From Pseudoalteromonas sp. MMG007 (GTDB lineage: Bacteria; Pseudomonadota; Gammaproteobacteria; Enterobacterales; Alteromonadaceae), in contig NZ_JAGJEI010000013.1 of NCBI RefSeq assembly GCF_018100985.1, positions 61,734-125,733 on the forward strand: a stretch of DNA of 64,000 nucleotides, written 5' to 3'. Each line of letters begins with the position of its first letter. Position 1 is the stretch's first letter. Under the pieces are notes generated by a model that was not told the origin of the DNA, did not search any database, and saw nothing but the letters and a program-made list of their open reading frames with translations. Positions 27,962 through 36,864 of this stretch are shown in pieces. Made by a program: the position numbers and the translations under genes.

Positions 27962-27977
27962 TGTAAGATGTGTTCTT
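27962..27977 (+). other. Ter-like site c, overlapping the tus start
   Basis: TGTAAGATGTGTTCTT is the same motif in opposite orientation to sites a and b, with two differences in the first five bases and G6 kept. As with E. coli TerB, it sits at the 5' end of tus in the same direction as the gene, so Tus binding should both repress tus and stop rightward forks. Confidence 0.7.
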
Positions 27978-28861
27978 GGTTGCATATGGTTAGTAAAATA
28001 CAAATAAGAAGTCAGTTTGATTTAATGAATGAGCTAACATTAATGTTAGTAGAAGAGCTAAAAGCTTGTGAATACTCAAAGGCTGAATATTATCAGTTGC
28101 CTGATATTAGTAGCGCTGATGAAAACATTGTTCCGGAGTCTATTATCACTAATAGGATTTCGGGTGATTTAGCACATAAATCTATCCTTAATTCATTCAC
28201 TGATATTTATAAAAAAGATGGTTTAAGTAGTCGTGTTTTAAAGCGCCACCCTGGTTTACTTGTAATTAAAAATGCAGATAAAGAAGCGCTTAATAATCGA
28301 ATGGCTCAGGTGAATAAGGCTAAGGCTGATTTCAAAGCTTGTATTGTCGCGATAGATAATAACGATGCTCGTTTTGAAGCAGTACACAATGCAATGCCTA
28401 ATTTAATTACTTTAGCTGCCTACAGAAAAATACATTCTGAGAGTGATTCGCCTTTTTCAGTACGTTTTACGTGGATGCATAAGCACGCAACAAAAACGCT
28501 CACAAAAAAAATGGCTTTAGAGATGCTTGATAAATCGGCCGGTTACAGAAACCCAAGAATGATTGATCAACAAAAATGGCAATCATTAGTTGCACAAGAA
28601 CAAATGCGTGTAGCCAGTTTAGGTGAAAAAGAAAAATTAAGGATTAGACGCCCTACCCGTGTAAGCCCTCAAGTAAATGTTAGATACACAGCTCAAAATC
28701 GTTACCATGTTAGTGCTGCATTACCCTTTATTTTGATAAACCCGGAATCAGATGTAAAGCTTGGTATTTTACCTGATTATCAAAAGCCAGATGCTCACCC
28801 ACGTAAGCGAGAGTATGATTTTTTAGTCGATAGGTTATATTTAGAGCAAGTAGACAAATAA
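27968..28861 (+). CDS. tus: DNA replication terminus site-binding protein (Tus family)
   Basis: 297 residues. The second half follows E. coli Tus closely: [20 protein letters not shown] corresponds to [34 protein letters not shown] to LRFGWANKHIIKNL, and [18 protein letters not shown] to KLKIKRPVKVQPIARVWY. The protein binds Ter DNA as a monomer and arrests the replicative helicase from one side. Two in-frame ATGs, 27968 and 27986, are possible starts. The second (MVSKIQIR) would leave Ter site c wholly in the leader, as in E. coli. It is convergent with repA and separated from it by a bidirectional terminator. Confidence 0.9.
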   Translation: [297 protein letters not shown]

Positions 28862-28871
28862 TGATTATGTT

Positions 28872-28898
28872 AAAAAGGCCACTTTATGTGGCCTTTTT
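28872..28898. terminator. bidirectional terminator, tus / repA
   Basis: Perfect 11-bp arms AAAAAGGCCAC (28872-28882) and GTGGCCTTTTT (28888-28898) around a TTTAT loop, between convergent genes. Confidence 0.92.
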
Positions 28899-28931
28899 GG
28901 TTTGGTGTTTAATTGTTTAAAATAAAGCTTT

Positions 28932-30146
28932 TTATTTTTCTACTATTTCTTCAATTTTATCTTCATCAATTAAAACTGCATTCTCAACGATACGTTTACC
29001 GCCTTGAATTTCTATGCGTTTATTATGTTTGTTTAATGTAAGTATCTCATCGCAAAACTGATCTGATGGATGCATTTCATATGTGTAGTCGATAATATTT
29101 CCGGTTTTGTCATCTTTTACATTTGTTATGCTGTATTCAGATATAGCCCCTTTCTCGATCAAATCTTTCATTGTTGTAGTCATGTCGCGACGTAATGCTT
29201 TTAATTTATTCTCAGTAATGTCGTCGGTAGAATAAATAGAGCCATACTTTTCCATAATAGAAAGTAATCTAAAATGATACGTTTTACCTGGCGCCGCATA
29301 CCGCCAAAGATGATACAAACGCAACATCATCCAACGTGATAATCCGCGTTTTAATTCTTGCGCACTATTAAAGTAATATCCTTTGTATTCAAGGTTATCA
29401 ATCATGTTATGAACAAATGCATTTAAACATGCAACGCATTTAACATTACCACCTTGACCTTTTTTACCACTAAAGTGTAGCGACGATAAAAAGTTCATAT
29501 TTGACTCATAAAAAGAGTCGTCAATGTCTGAATTTTTAGTGTCGGTCGCGGAATATTTAAATGAAAGTTTAGAACCTTGAAGTGCTTCTAATGATTCTTT
29601 GATTGCTGGATAAGGCATTGACTGCCCTACCGCTTTAAGCTCCTGTGCCAATTCGTTCATAGAAAAAACGACCGCATATTGAATACCGGACTTAAAATTA
29701 ATTTTTACTATTTTGCCTTTAGAGGCTAAACGAATAAGTGCACGCTCTACTTTTTCTTCTCTATCTGATGGCCAAACTAAGTATTCAACGTCTTCGCCAT
29801 CTTTGCGTGTACTAACAACAGCGGGAGTTATTTTTATTTCGCCATCATATAAAATACCATCTACTTTTTCAGATATTTTACGCGTTATTATCGTTTTTTT
29901 AGGAGCTTCTTCTAGTGGCAATTTTTTATGGCCAGAACGTACAAAGCGACCCCACAAATCATAATGATTAAATGTGTTAGAGTAAGCACGTAATCCATGA
30001 GCTGCATTTTCGATTGAAATTCGCACATCTTTATTATCTGTAAACAGTGCTAAACTTTCATTATCGATTGCACTTTCCACCCCGTGGATTTGGCCCCTTA
30101 GTGTATCGGGCAAGTTATCTACCGAGATGTTGACCTTTCGGCTCAT
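28932..30146 (-). CDS. repA: replication initiator protein RepA (Rep_3-like)
   Basis: 404 residues from the ATG at 30146 (MSRKVNISVDNLPDTLRGQ), chosen for a GGAA sequence 9 bp upstream; ATG 30161 and TTG 30200 are in-frame alternatives. The middle and C-terminal parts look like two winged-helix domains of iteron-plasmid initiators: KVERALIRLASKGKIVKI and YPAIKESLEALQGSKLSFKY, then GLSRWMMLRLYHLWRY and KALRRDMTTTMKDLIEKGAISEY. Position settles the role: it faces away from an iteron-rich origin and is divergent from parAB. The family call rests on layout and context more than on exact motifs. Confidence 0.85.
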   Translation of the reverse strand: MSRKVNISVDNLPDTLRGQIHGVESAIDNESLALFTDNKDVRISIENAAHGLRAYSNTFNHYDLWGRFVRSGHKKLPLEEAPKKTIITRKISEKVDGILYDGEIKITPAVVSTRKDGEDVEYLVWPSDREEKVERALIRLASKGKIVKINFKSGIQYAVVFSMNELAQELKAVGQSMPYPAIKESLEALQGSKLSFKYSATDTKNSDIDDSFYESNMNFLSSLHFSGKKGQGGNVKCVACLNAFVHNMIDNLEYKGYYFNSAQELKRGLSRWMMLRLYHLWRYAAPGKTYHFRLLSIMEKYGSIYSTDDITENKLKALRRDMTTTMKDLIEKGAISEYSITNVKDDKTGNIIDYTYEMHPSDQFCDEILTLNKHNKRIEIQGGKRIVENAVLIDEDKIEEIVEK

Positions 30147-30421
30147 TGTTCTAATTTCCATTTTTATTGTGACAGCTAATAACAACACATAAAACGACAA
30201 AAGTTAAATGTTTAAGTTAGTATAAAAGTGATCTAAGTTTAAATAAAACGTTCAGATCAATATTTTACTAAGGTTAATGTATTTATCATGATTTCAGATC
30301 ACTATTCTACTAACCTTACGCTAACAAATCTAATTTTTACTAACTCAGGTGTTATTTTGTCCATCAGATTTGTTCTTTTTGTAAATTTAGCACGACAAAC
30401 TAACCTTAAATTTTTCATCCC

Positions 30422-30430
30422 TGTGGATAA
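30422..30430 (-). other. DnaA box
   Basis: TGTGGATAA, the complement of TTATCCACA, is a perfect consensus DnaA box. It lies in the centre of the putative origin, next to the large inverted repeat. Confidence 0.75.
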
Positions 30431-30447
30431 AGGCTTATTGAGTTAGC

Positions 30448-30484
30448 ATAGATCTGATCTGTACTTACTACAGATCAGATCTAT
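30448..30484. repeat. large inverted repeat in the origin
   Basis: Perfect 16-bp arms ATAGATCTGATCTGTA (30448-30463) and TACAGATCAGATCTAT (30469-30484), separated by 5 bases. Each arm holds two GATC sites and overlaps one iteron, so two iterons face each other here. Confidence 0.8.
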
Positions 30485-30919
30485 ACCAATTAAAGCCACG
30501 TTTTAAAGCACAGCCTAGTGCATAACTTCATAATTTACTTAGTTAAAAGTTGATCTGCCAAGCTGTTTTTGTTCATAACTAATGGAGTAACTTGTGTATA
30601 ACTCTATATTTAAAATATAGCTTAGTAAAAAGGTGATCCAAGGGTAGATAAAGATCTGATCTTAACCAAGTATAAAGCTGATCTGCTTTTTTTAGTATTA
30701 TTATTAAAAATCATATAGTTATGTATTGATTATACACCCTTAACCTTTATTACCTTATATATTTAACCACCTTTAAACTTCTTTATTTATACTAAGCGAT
30801 ATTAAAGGTGTAAAAATATTTTTGAATGTCTTGTTATTAAAATGCATGTCGTCTTAAATAGTTGTTTACAGCTATTTGAATGGACATTATACTTAAAGCC
30901 TAACTTTGAGGAAGAAAGT

Positions 30920-32158
30920 ATGTCAATCAATAACAACGCGCTAAGTACCTACCGGCTTTTAAAAGCAACCGCTGAAGTTGCTGAAAAATCTCTAGAAGGA
31001 CGTATTCAACATTACCGCGCTCATCTTAAATCAGAAGAAAAAGAATTAAGAACTTACACTCAAAAAGCAGCAGCTGATTTACTTGGTTGCAATAATCGTA
31101 CTCTAAAAAGACGACATGATAACGGTGATTTTGACGATCTTAATATAAAACGCGGTGCTAATGGGCATTATGCTTACACGTTAGTAAATATTTTTGCTAT
31201 GGCTGATATTATGGATATTAAGCCCGATCACCGTACTGATGACGATAAATTACAAGTTATAGTAATTAACTCGCTTAAAGGTGGTTGTGGTAAAACAACG
31301 AGCATGGTTAATATTGCAGCTGCTTTAGCAACTACAAATATTAAACGTTACCGTATTGGTATAATTGATCTAGATCCACAAGGTTCATCTTCAAGCTTCT
31401 TTCCTTCAAGCGAGCACGATCCAATTACTGTTGGCGATTTAATGCGTGATTGTATTGATTTAGACGAAGGTGAAACTTGGCCAGAGTTTGTTTCTAATTC
31501 ATTTTTACCAACCCATATTCCTAATATTCGTGTTTTACCATCAGGTATGGACGATTTTTATTTTGAACATGAAACTGCTACTTTACTCAAAGACACCTCT
31601 AATTATGAGCAAACTCGGCATTATCATAAGTTGCTTGAAAAAGTAATTGACCCGGTTAAAGATGAGTTTGACATTATATTAATTGATACAGCCCCAACCC
31701 TTAACTTTATGTTTTATAACGCTTTAATGGCATCTACAGCTATGCTTATACCGGTTCATCCAGAAGCTGTTGATTTTGATGCTAATAATAAATATTTAAA
31801 ACGATTAGGCGAGATTTATCATACTGTTGCAGCCCTTGGGCATGATGGTTGGGACTTTATGCAGTTTTTAGTGACCAATTATGTAAAAGGTAACCATTCT
31901 CAACGCGATATAGTCAAAGATGTTCGTAGCGCTTTTGGCCGCCAAGTAATGAGTTATCCAATTAATCATAGCTCTGCAATTACCGCTAGTTCATCGTCTT
32001 TTAATACAATTTTTGATCAAAAAGCCTCTGATAGCTTAGCAAGCAGAGAGTCACTAATGCGTGCACAAGAAAATATCAAAGACGTAGTAGATGAACTTGA
32101 AATGTTAATTCGATCAAATTGGCAGTCTACTCAATCATCACTCAATAGCCCTAAGTAA
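30920..32158 (+). CDS. parA: chromid/plasmid partition ATPase ParA
   Basis: 412 residues from the ATG at 30920, which has a GAGG ribosome site; an upstream in-frame ATG at 30842 lacks one. It is type Ia (P1-like): an N-terminal DNA-binding region (YTQKAAADLLGCNNRTLKRRHDNGDF, about 50-75) precedes the deviant Walker A motif SLKGGCGKTTSMVNIA (about 117-132), DLDPQGSSS and the IDTAPTLNFMF Walker B region. It moves the replicon with ParB and can repress the operon. parB follows after 15 bp. Confidence 0.93.
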   Translation: MSINNNALSTYRLLKATAEVAEKSLEGRIQHYRAHLKSEEKELRTYTQKAAADLLGCNNRTLKRRHDNGDFDDLNIKRGANGHYAYTLVNIFAMADIMDIKPDHRTDDDKLQVIVINSLKGGCGKTTSMVNIAAALATTNIKRYRIGIIDLDPQGSSSSFFPSSEHDPITVGDLMRDCIDLDEGETWPEFVSNSFLPTHIPNIRVLPSGMDDFYFEHETATLLKDTSNYEQTRHYHKLLEKVIDPVKDEFDIILIDTAPTLNFMFYNALMASTAMLIPVHPEAVDFDANNKYLKRLGEIYHTVAALGHDGWDFMQFLVTNYVKGNHSQRDIVKDVRSAFGRQVMSYPINHSSAITASSSSFNTIFDQKASDSLASRESLMRAQENIKDVVDELEMLIRSNWQSTQSSLNSPK

Positions 32159-32173
32159 GGATGTTAAACAAAA

Positions 32174-33136
32174 ATGGCTAAAAAACGTAAAAACGACACC
32201 CGCTTAGATCCATTTGCAACAGCTGTAGGTAACAGCAGTCTTGATGCACTTTTAGAGCAAGCCAGCGCTGGCGATGTAATTAGAATGCCTGCTCCAAGTG
32301 ATCCTACGCGCGACATTACCCTAGTTTGTAAAGTAATCCCACACAGCGATATTGAATCAAGTACTCAGGTTTATGGGAAAAACCGTCGTGTTCAAGCGCT
32401 GCTTAACGAAAAGTCGGTATCTGATATATTACCTGCTATTCGCGAAGATGGTCGTAACCAGCACCCAGCGCTCTTATGGGAGCAAAATGATACAAGCTTA
32501 GTACTTGCTGGCTCACGTAGACGTAAGGCTTGTATTTTAGGTAACGCCGATTACTTAGTGCTTAGCTCTACTGATTTTACAGATCAAGATGCTAAAATTT
32601 TAGCAGTATCATCCGATCAATATATTGCGCCTAGTTTATGGGAACTTGGCCAAGCTTATCAGCAAACTAAAAATGAATTAATTGAGCAAGGTAAAAAAGG
32701 CTCGTACCGTGAAATAGCCACCATTGAAGGTGTTTCACACACAGCTATTGCTGATGCGGTAAAAGCATATGAGCAAATTCCTGCTGATGTTATCTCACTT
32801 TATCCTACGGCCAATCATGTAGGTCGTGAAGTAGCTAAAAAGCTGGTGATTGCAAAGGAGAGAGACGAAGCTGCGTTTAACCAGCTTGTTAATGCACTTG
32901 CTAACGATGAAGAACTTAATGCTATTACAAGCGACGACAAGCGTGCTATGGCTATAACTAAGCGTTTAACTGTAGAGCCAGAAGTTGCTGCAAAACGTGA
33001 AGCAGTCCTTGAAAACAAATTTATATCAGTACAGCGTAATCTTAAAAGCGGTGACGTTTCTATTAAAATAGACAACAAAGTTATGACTGATAAGCGTTTA
33101 GAGCAGCTTACAAAGCTTTTAGGTGCTTTTAATTAG
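32174..33136 (+). CDS. parB: partition protein ParB
   Basis: 320 residues. The ParB/Spo0J N-terminal domain is visible (QVYGKNRRVQALLNEKSVSDILPAIREDGRNQHPALLWE, then VLAGSRRRKACIL), followed by an HTH (GSYREIATIEGVSHTAIADAVKAY, about 176-199) and a C-terminal dimerisation region. It should bind a centromere (parS) and act with ParA. Directly downstream lie the second iteron cluster and a 16-bp palindrome that could be parS. Codon use resembles that of its neighbours, so the module is long resident. Confidence 0.92.
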   Translation: MAKKRKNDTRLDPFATAVGNSSLDALLEQASAGDVIRMPAPSDPTRDITLVCKVIPHSDIESSTQVYGKNRRVQALLNEKSVSDILPAIREDGRNQHPALLWEQNDTSLVLAGSRRRKACILGNADYLVLSSTDFTDQDAKILAVSSDQYIAPSLWELGQAYQQTKNELIEQGKKGSYREIATIEGVSHTAIADAVKAYEQIPADVISLYPTANHVGREVAKKLVIAKERDEAAFNQLVNALANDEELNAITSDDKRAMAITKRLTVEPEVAAKREAVLENKFISVQRNLKSGDVSIKIDNKVMTDKRLEQLTKLLGAFN

Positions 33137-33341
33137 TTAGTATAATTATGATCTGCCAGCGTTATTTAGTTAGTTAAATAGCGATCTGGCAGATAATTAA
33201 GTTGGTAAAACTCTGATCTTCTTGCCAATCTATAGTCTCAAAAATCCCTACATATCTCCGTAGATCAATTTTTTACTAACTTAATTGTTATTTTATAGCA
33301 TCAAACACGGTTAAATCTCTGCGTTAGTAAAATTATGATCT
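33137..33341. repeat. second iteron cluster, downstream of parB
   Basis: The same 18-bp repeat as at the origin: forward copies start at 33137, 33170, 33202 and 33324, and a reverse copy is at 33262-33279. All five end in TGATCT or CGATCT (AGATCA for the reverse copy). Degenerate copies continue to about 33450. Such a separate cluster could titrate RepA and limit copy number; that role is inferred. Confidence 0.75.
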
Positions 33342-33363
33342 GTAATGCCCCTTTTTTGTTATT

Positions 33364-33379
33364 AACTTGTATACAAGTT
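33364..33379. other. 16-bp perfect palindrome, parS candidate
   Basis: AACTTGTATACAAGTT is a perfect palindrome about 230 bp after parB in the gene-free stretch 33137-33560. A centromere beside parB is usual for P1-type systems. No second copy was noticed. The rest of this stretch holds only the iterons and AT-rich sequence before the helicase gene. Confidence 0.4.
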
Positions 33380-33560
33380 GTGAGCTTGCTGTATTTTAAA
33401 TTTTAGTTAGTAAAAACTTTTACCTGTATTTAGCTATAAACCGATTTTTTACTAACCTATCAGCTCCAACCAGTTTATATTGCGTTAATATTGCTTTAGC
33501 TCAATGCACATAAGGCATATACTGGCAGAATTATTTTTAAAATTTAATGCTTAGAGTGAC

Positions 33561-36500
33561 ATGTCTGCTAACTTATCAAAAAATGATTTAATGGCTATTT
33601 TTGAAGAAATTAAAAATGAGCAGGCAACTCAGTTTCCTCTGTCTGAACGCTTTATTAAAAAGCTTTTTCGCGAAAGTGTTCTAGATAAAGGCAAAGAGTA
33701 TTATAAAAATGGTCAAATTAGCTGGCTTGAACATACACCAGATTTTTCTGTTGTAGATTCCACGGTACAAGGCGATAACGGATCATCATTTAATCAACGT
33801 ATTGAGATCAGTAAAGTACCAACTGGTTATTCTGTTGACACTCATTGTACGTGTAACGCAAAAACCAAGTGTCGCCATTTAGCTGCTATTTTATTTAAAT
33901 TAAAAATAGAACATTCTGGTGAATACGGAGAAGACTACTTCATAAACGATTGGTTTAGTGAGCTAACAGCACTTAAAAGCAACAATAATAAAACGCCATC
34001 ACATGTACTTTTATTTGTTTTAGATATTGAAAATAACAAAGTATTTTTAACACCTAAAATAGCAAATTATGAAAACAAAAAAAATTACACCCTTGGAAGA
34101 AACCTTACCGAGCAACAGCTCAATAGTTTTGTTACTCCAAACGATTTACTCGAAAGCGACTTTAGATTATTTAGTTGGATCCGCTCGCAAAATGCAGTCG
34201 GAAATATTGAGCTTAAGGGCCAATGGGGCTTTAGTGCTTTACAGCAGTTAATAGCAACAGAACGTTTGTTTTTTCAACGTTCTCGTGTGCCTATAAAGGC
34301 TCAAACTGGTCAAACATTGAGTTTTAATTGGGAACAAAGTAAAGACCTTTCGCAATTAGTTATTAAGCTTGAGCAAAGCCAAAATTGGGTATTGTTAAAA
34401 ACCACGCCTCCTACATATATAGACTTAGACCATTTAAAAGCTGGGCGCATTCGTACTCCATTAAGTGGTGACGAAATTGCACATTTACAAACTATGCCAG
34501 CCCTGCACGATGCTAATTTTGATCGTATTTATAAGCAACTAGCTGATAATTTTGGTATAGGTGTTATTCCACACCCAACTAATTTACAGCCTAGCTTACC
34601 TAAACTTTCTAGTAATGCAGTGTTAAAAATAACAATGAGTGAGCGCGGTTTATCGCTTTCATTATTATTTAAGTATAAAAATAAAAACTATTTAGCAGGC
34701 GCTGCCCCTGCTAATACAATAAATAGTGCTTTTGAAAATACAGTTACTAATGAGCTAACTAATCTCGGTTTTGAATTTTGTAAAGGGGGTTTACAAAGTG
34801 AATTTGTATTTACAAAACAATCTCATATACATTTGCACTGGCTTATATTTGAAGTGTTTCCTAGTTTTAAAGAGCGAGGCTGGCAAGTAAGTGTAAGTAA
34901 AGTTAGCAGTCCTAATCCTCAATCGGAAGTTAGCTTGCATGTTCATCGTGCAGCAGGGCACCAAATGCACTGTAAAGTTTTGCTAGGTGAAGCGAAAGCA
35001 GCGCCTCTTTTCAGCAATGCTGATCCGCTATATCAATCATTAAATCGACAAAGTGAATTATTTTATTACTACCCAGTAGGTCGACAGTTTGGGGTTATAA
35101 ATAAATCAGCAATTAACTTAATTAACGAATTTAAAGAACGTTTTGAATTTGTAAAAACGCGAGATGAATTTAATATACCACTATCGTACTTACCTGAGCT
35201 GGTGAAACAAACAGCTATAAATGTAGAGTTACACGACGATTCTTTAGAGCGATACCTACTAGAGCTAAATAGCACCGACCATGCTATGCCTACGGTTGCA
35301 CTACATGGATTAAACGACTCCGTTACTCTTAGGGAGTATCAGCAACAAGGCGTTGATTGGCTTAGTTTTTTAAAGCGCCACCAGTTAGGTGGGATCTTAG
35401 CCGACGATATGGGTCTTGGAAAAACACTTCAGGTAATTGCTTTTTTAGCGAGCACTTTTAATCGCCCGCAAGCTGGGCCTACACTTATAGTGTGCCCTAC
35501 AAGCTTAGTCAGTAATTGGCAAAACGAAATTACTAAATTCGCTAAAAGTTTAAAAGTAACGACTATTTTTGGTGCTCAGCGAAATGAGCCATTACAGCAC
35601 TTAGCTCAAGCGCAATGTATTCTTACAACTTATCCGCTTTTAAAGCGCGATATAGCGTATTATTCACCGCTTTATTTTGAAAATATCATCCTCGATGAAG
35701 CCCAGTACATTAAAAACGATACCGCGCAGGTTTCGCGTTTAGTTAAACGCCTAAATGCCGACTTTAAATTATGTTTAAGCGGTACTCCAATTGAAAATAA
35801 CTTACTTGAACTTAAGTCATTACTTGACTTTGCTATGCCGTCACTACTTGGCTCGCAGGCTCATTTTAAACAACATTTCCAAACGCCTATTGAGCGTGAA
35901 GCCGATATGGAACGTGCCGAGCAGTTAAAAGCGCTAATTATGCCCTTTATAATGCGCCGTACTAAAGCGCAAGTTGCTCAAGAACTACCAGAAAAAACAG
36001 AGCTAACGAAAGAGTTTGAATTTGAACCTAAGCAAAAAGAAATGTATCAAGGCATTACACGCTCATTGGAAGAAAAGCTTATAGACTTGTTTGCAGAGCA
36101 AGGCGTACAAAAAAGTAAGTTGGCTTTTTTAGAAGCGTTATTAAAGCTAAGGCAAATTTGTTGCCACCCAAAATTAATAGACTCAGAAACCCAAGCAGGA
36201 TCAGCAAAGCTTGAGTGGCTCGCAACACATTTACCGCTTATGTTAAGCCTTGGTCGTAAAATAATTATTTTTAGCCAGTTTACATCGGCACTTGATTTAA
36301 TAGCCAAACGCCTTGAAGAAATACACATTAATTTTAGTATGCTAACAGGGCAAACTCGTCATCGCGATAAAGTAATAGATGAGTTTACAAGTGGCAACAC
36401 ATCAGTTTTTTTAATTAGTTTAAAAGCCGGTGGCACGGGCTTAAATTTAACGCAAGCCGATACTGTTATTCACTTTGATCCGTGGTGGAACCCCGCTGTA

Positions 36501-36707
36501 GAAAAGCAAGCCACCGACAGGGCATATCGCATAGGCCAAACTAATCCGGTATTTGTGTATAAATTAATAATGAGCAATTCAATTGAGCAAAAAGTATTTA
36601 AAATGCAGCAAGACAAGCAAGCGCTCGTAGATGCTTTATTTACCGAAAAATCGATGAATTTTACACAATTTGATGAGCAACAAATGTTATCACTCATTAA
36701 AAATTAA
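33561..36707 (+). CDS. SNF2-family helicase with SWIM zinc finger
   Basis: 1048 residues. An N-terminal SWIM-type zinc motif (THCTCNAKTKCRHLAAIL, about 94-111) precedes a long middle region and the SNF2 ATPase. Motif I is ADDMGLGKTLQV (about 614-625), II is DEAQYIKND, III is CLSGTPIENN, and VI is DRAYRIGQTNPVFVYKL near the C terminus. Members are double-stranded DNA translocases or remodelers, often linked to transcription or repair; this one has no known partner. It stands alone after the replication module, with the small-RNA array following. Confidence 0.93.
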   Translation: MSANLSKNDLMAIFEEIKNEQATQFPLSERFIKKLFRESVLDKGKEYYKNGQISWLEHTPDFSVVDSTVQGDNGSSFNQRIEISKVPTGYSVDTHCTCNAKTKCRHLAAILFKLKIEHSGEYGEDYFINDWFSELTALKSNNNKTPSHVLLFVLDIENNKVFLTPKIANYENKKNYTLGRNLTEQQLNSFVTPNDLLESDFRLFSWIRSQNAVGNIELKGQWGFSALQQLIATERLFFQRSRVPIKAQTGQTLSFNWEQSKDLSQLVIKLEQSQNWVLLKTTPPTYIDLDHLKAGRIRTPLSGDEIAHLQTMPALHDANFDRIYKQLADNFGIGVIPHPTNLQPSLPKLSSNAVLKITMSERGLSLSLLFKYKNKNYLAGAAPANTINSAFENTVTNELTNLGFEFCKGGLQSEFVFTKQSHIHLHWLIFEVFPSFKERGWQVSVSKVSSPNPQSEVSLHVHRAAGHQMHCKVLLGEAKAAPLFSNADPLYQSLNRQSELFYYYPVGRQFGVINKSAINLINEFKERFEFVKTRDEFNIPLSYLPELVKQTAINVELHDDSLERYLLELNSTDHAMPTVALHGLNDSVTLREYQQQGVDWLSFLKRHQLGGILADDMGLGKTLQVIAFLASTFNRPQAGPTLIVCPTSLVSNWQNEITKFAKSLKVTTIFGAQRNEPLQHLAQAQCILTTYPLLKRDIAYYSPLYFENIILDEAQYIKNDTAQVSRLVKRLNADFKLCLSGTPIENNLLELKSLLDFAMPSLLGSQAHFKQHFQTPIEREADMERAEQLKALIMPFIMRRTKAQVAQELPEKTELTKEFEFEPKQKEMYQGITRSLEEKLIDLFAEQGVQKSKLAFLEALLKLRQICCHPKLIDSETQAGSAKLEWLATHLPLMLSLGRKIIIFSQFTSALDLIAKRLEEIHINFSMLTGQTRHRDKVIDEFTSGNTSVFLISLKAGGTGLNLTQADTVIHFDPWWNPAVEKQATDRAYRIGQTNPVFVYKLIMSNSIEQKVFKMQQDKQALVDALFTEKSMNFTQFDEQQMLSLIKN

Positions 36708-36734
36708 ATTTTAATGAACTAAATTAAAAAATAG

Positions 36735-36851
36735 GCGTCTACTATTATGCTTGTTGATTAATTGCAGTTAATACAGGCATTATGTTGATTCCCCCTATTT
36801 AGTTACTAACTTTAGTAACCACTGAGCCAGCACTTTTTAGCTGGCTTTTTT
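36735..36851 (+). ncRNA. putative small RNA, array unit 1
   Basis: It starts with the conserved GCGTCTACTATTATGC. Stem 1 is CTTGT..ATTAA/TTAAT..ACAGG, keeping a G-U pair where other units have A-U. The unpaired stretch contains CCCCC. Stem 2 is GTTACTAACTTTAGTAAC, and the terminator is GCCAGC...GCTGGC plus a T run. Confidence 0.65.
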
Positions 36852-36864
36852 ATGCCTGTAATTT

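Larger units (their letters stand above)
27070..27967. other. gene-free terminus (ter2-like) region
   Basis: About 900 bp separate the DAHP synthase and tus genes. The first 270 bp are very AT-rich. Two Ter-like sites lie at 27341 and 27857 and a third at the tus start. A near-match to a DnaA box (TTATCCACT, 27524-27532) and two direct repeats of CTTAGTSCACT (near 27531 and 27561) are present. A 29-codon reading frame at 27418-27507 has no convincing ribosome site and is probably not a gene. Confidence 0.6.
30217..30684. repeat. origin iteron cluster, 18-bp repeats
   Basis: Approximate consensus TTAGTAWAAAGNTGATCT. Forward copies are at 30217, 30443, 30539, 30622, 30645 and 30667; reverse copies are at 30254, 30296 and 30472, with a degenerate reverse copy near 30327. 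Each good copy ends in TGATC[TC]. The three nearest repA (30217, 30254, 30296) probably overlap its promoter and would allow autoregulation by RepA. Confidence 0.8.
30201..30919. other. replication origin region (ori2-like)
   Basis: This gene-free stretch between divergent repA and parA has 18-bp iterons on both strands, a perfect DnaA box, a 16-bp-arm inverted repeat and AT-rich segments suited to unwinding. One of these is a CTATATTT-a-AAATATAG palindrome at 30604-30620; another is the run at 30690-30840. I count at least 12 GATC sites between 30217 and 30684, so Dam methylation could matter. Origin function is inferred from this combination. Confidence 0.8.

Noticed and set aside
28838..28877. 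dif-like site at the tus stop
   Set aside because: Only the XerD-like arm matches (10 of 11) and the sequence is explained by the stop codon and terminator.
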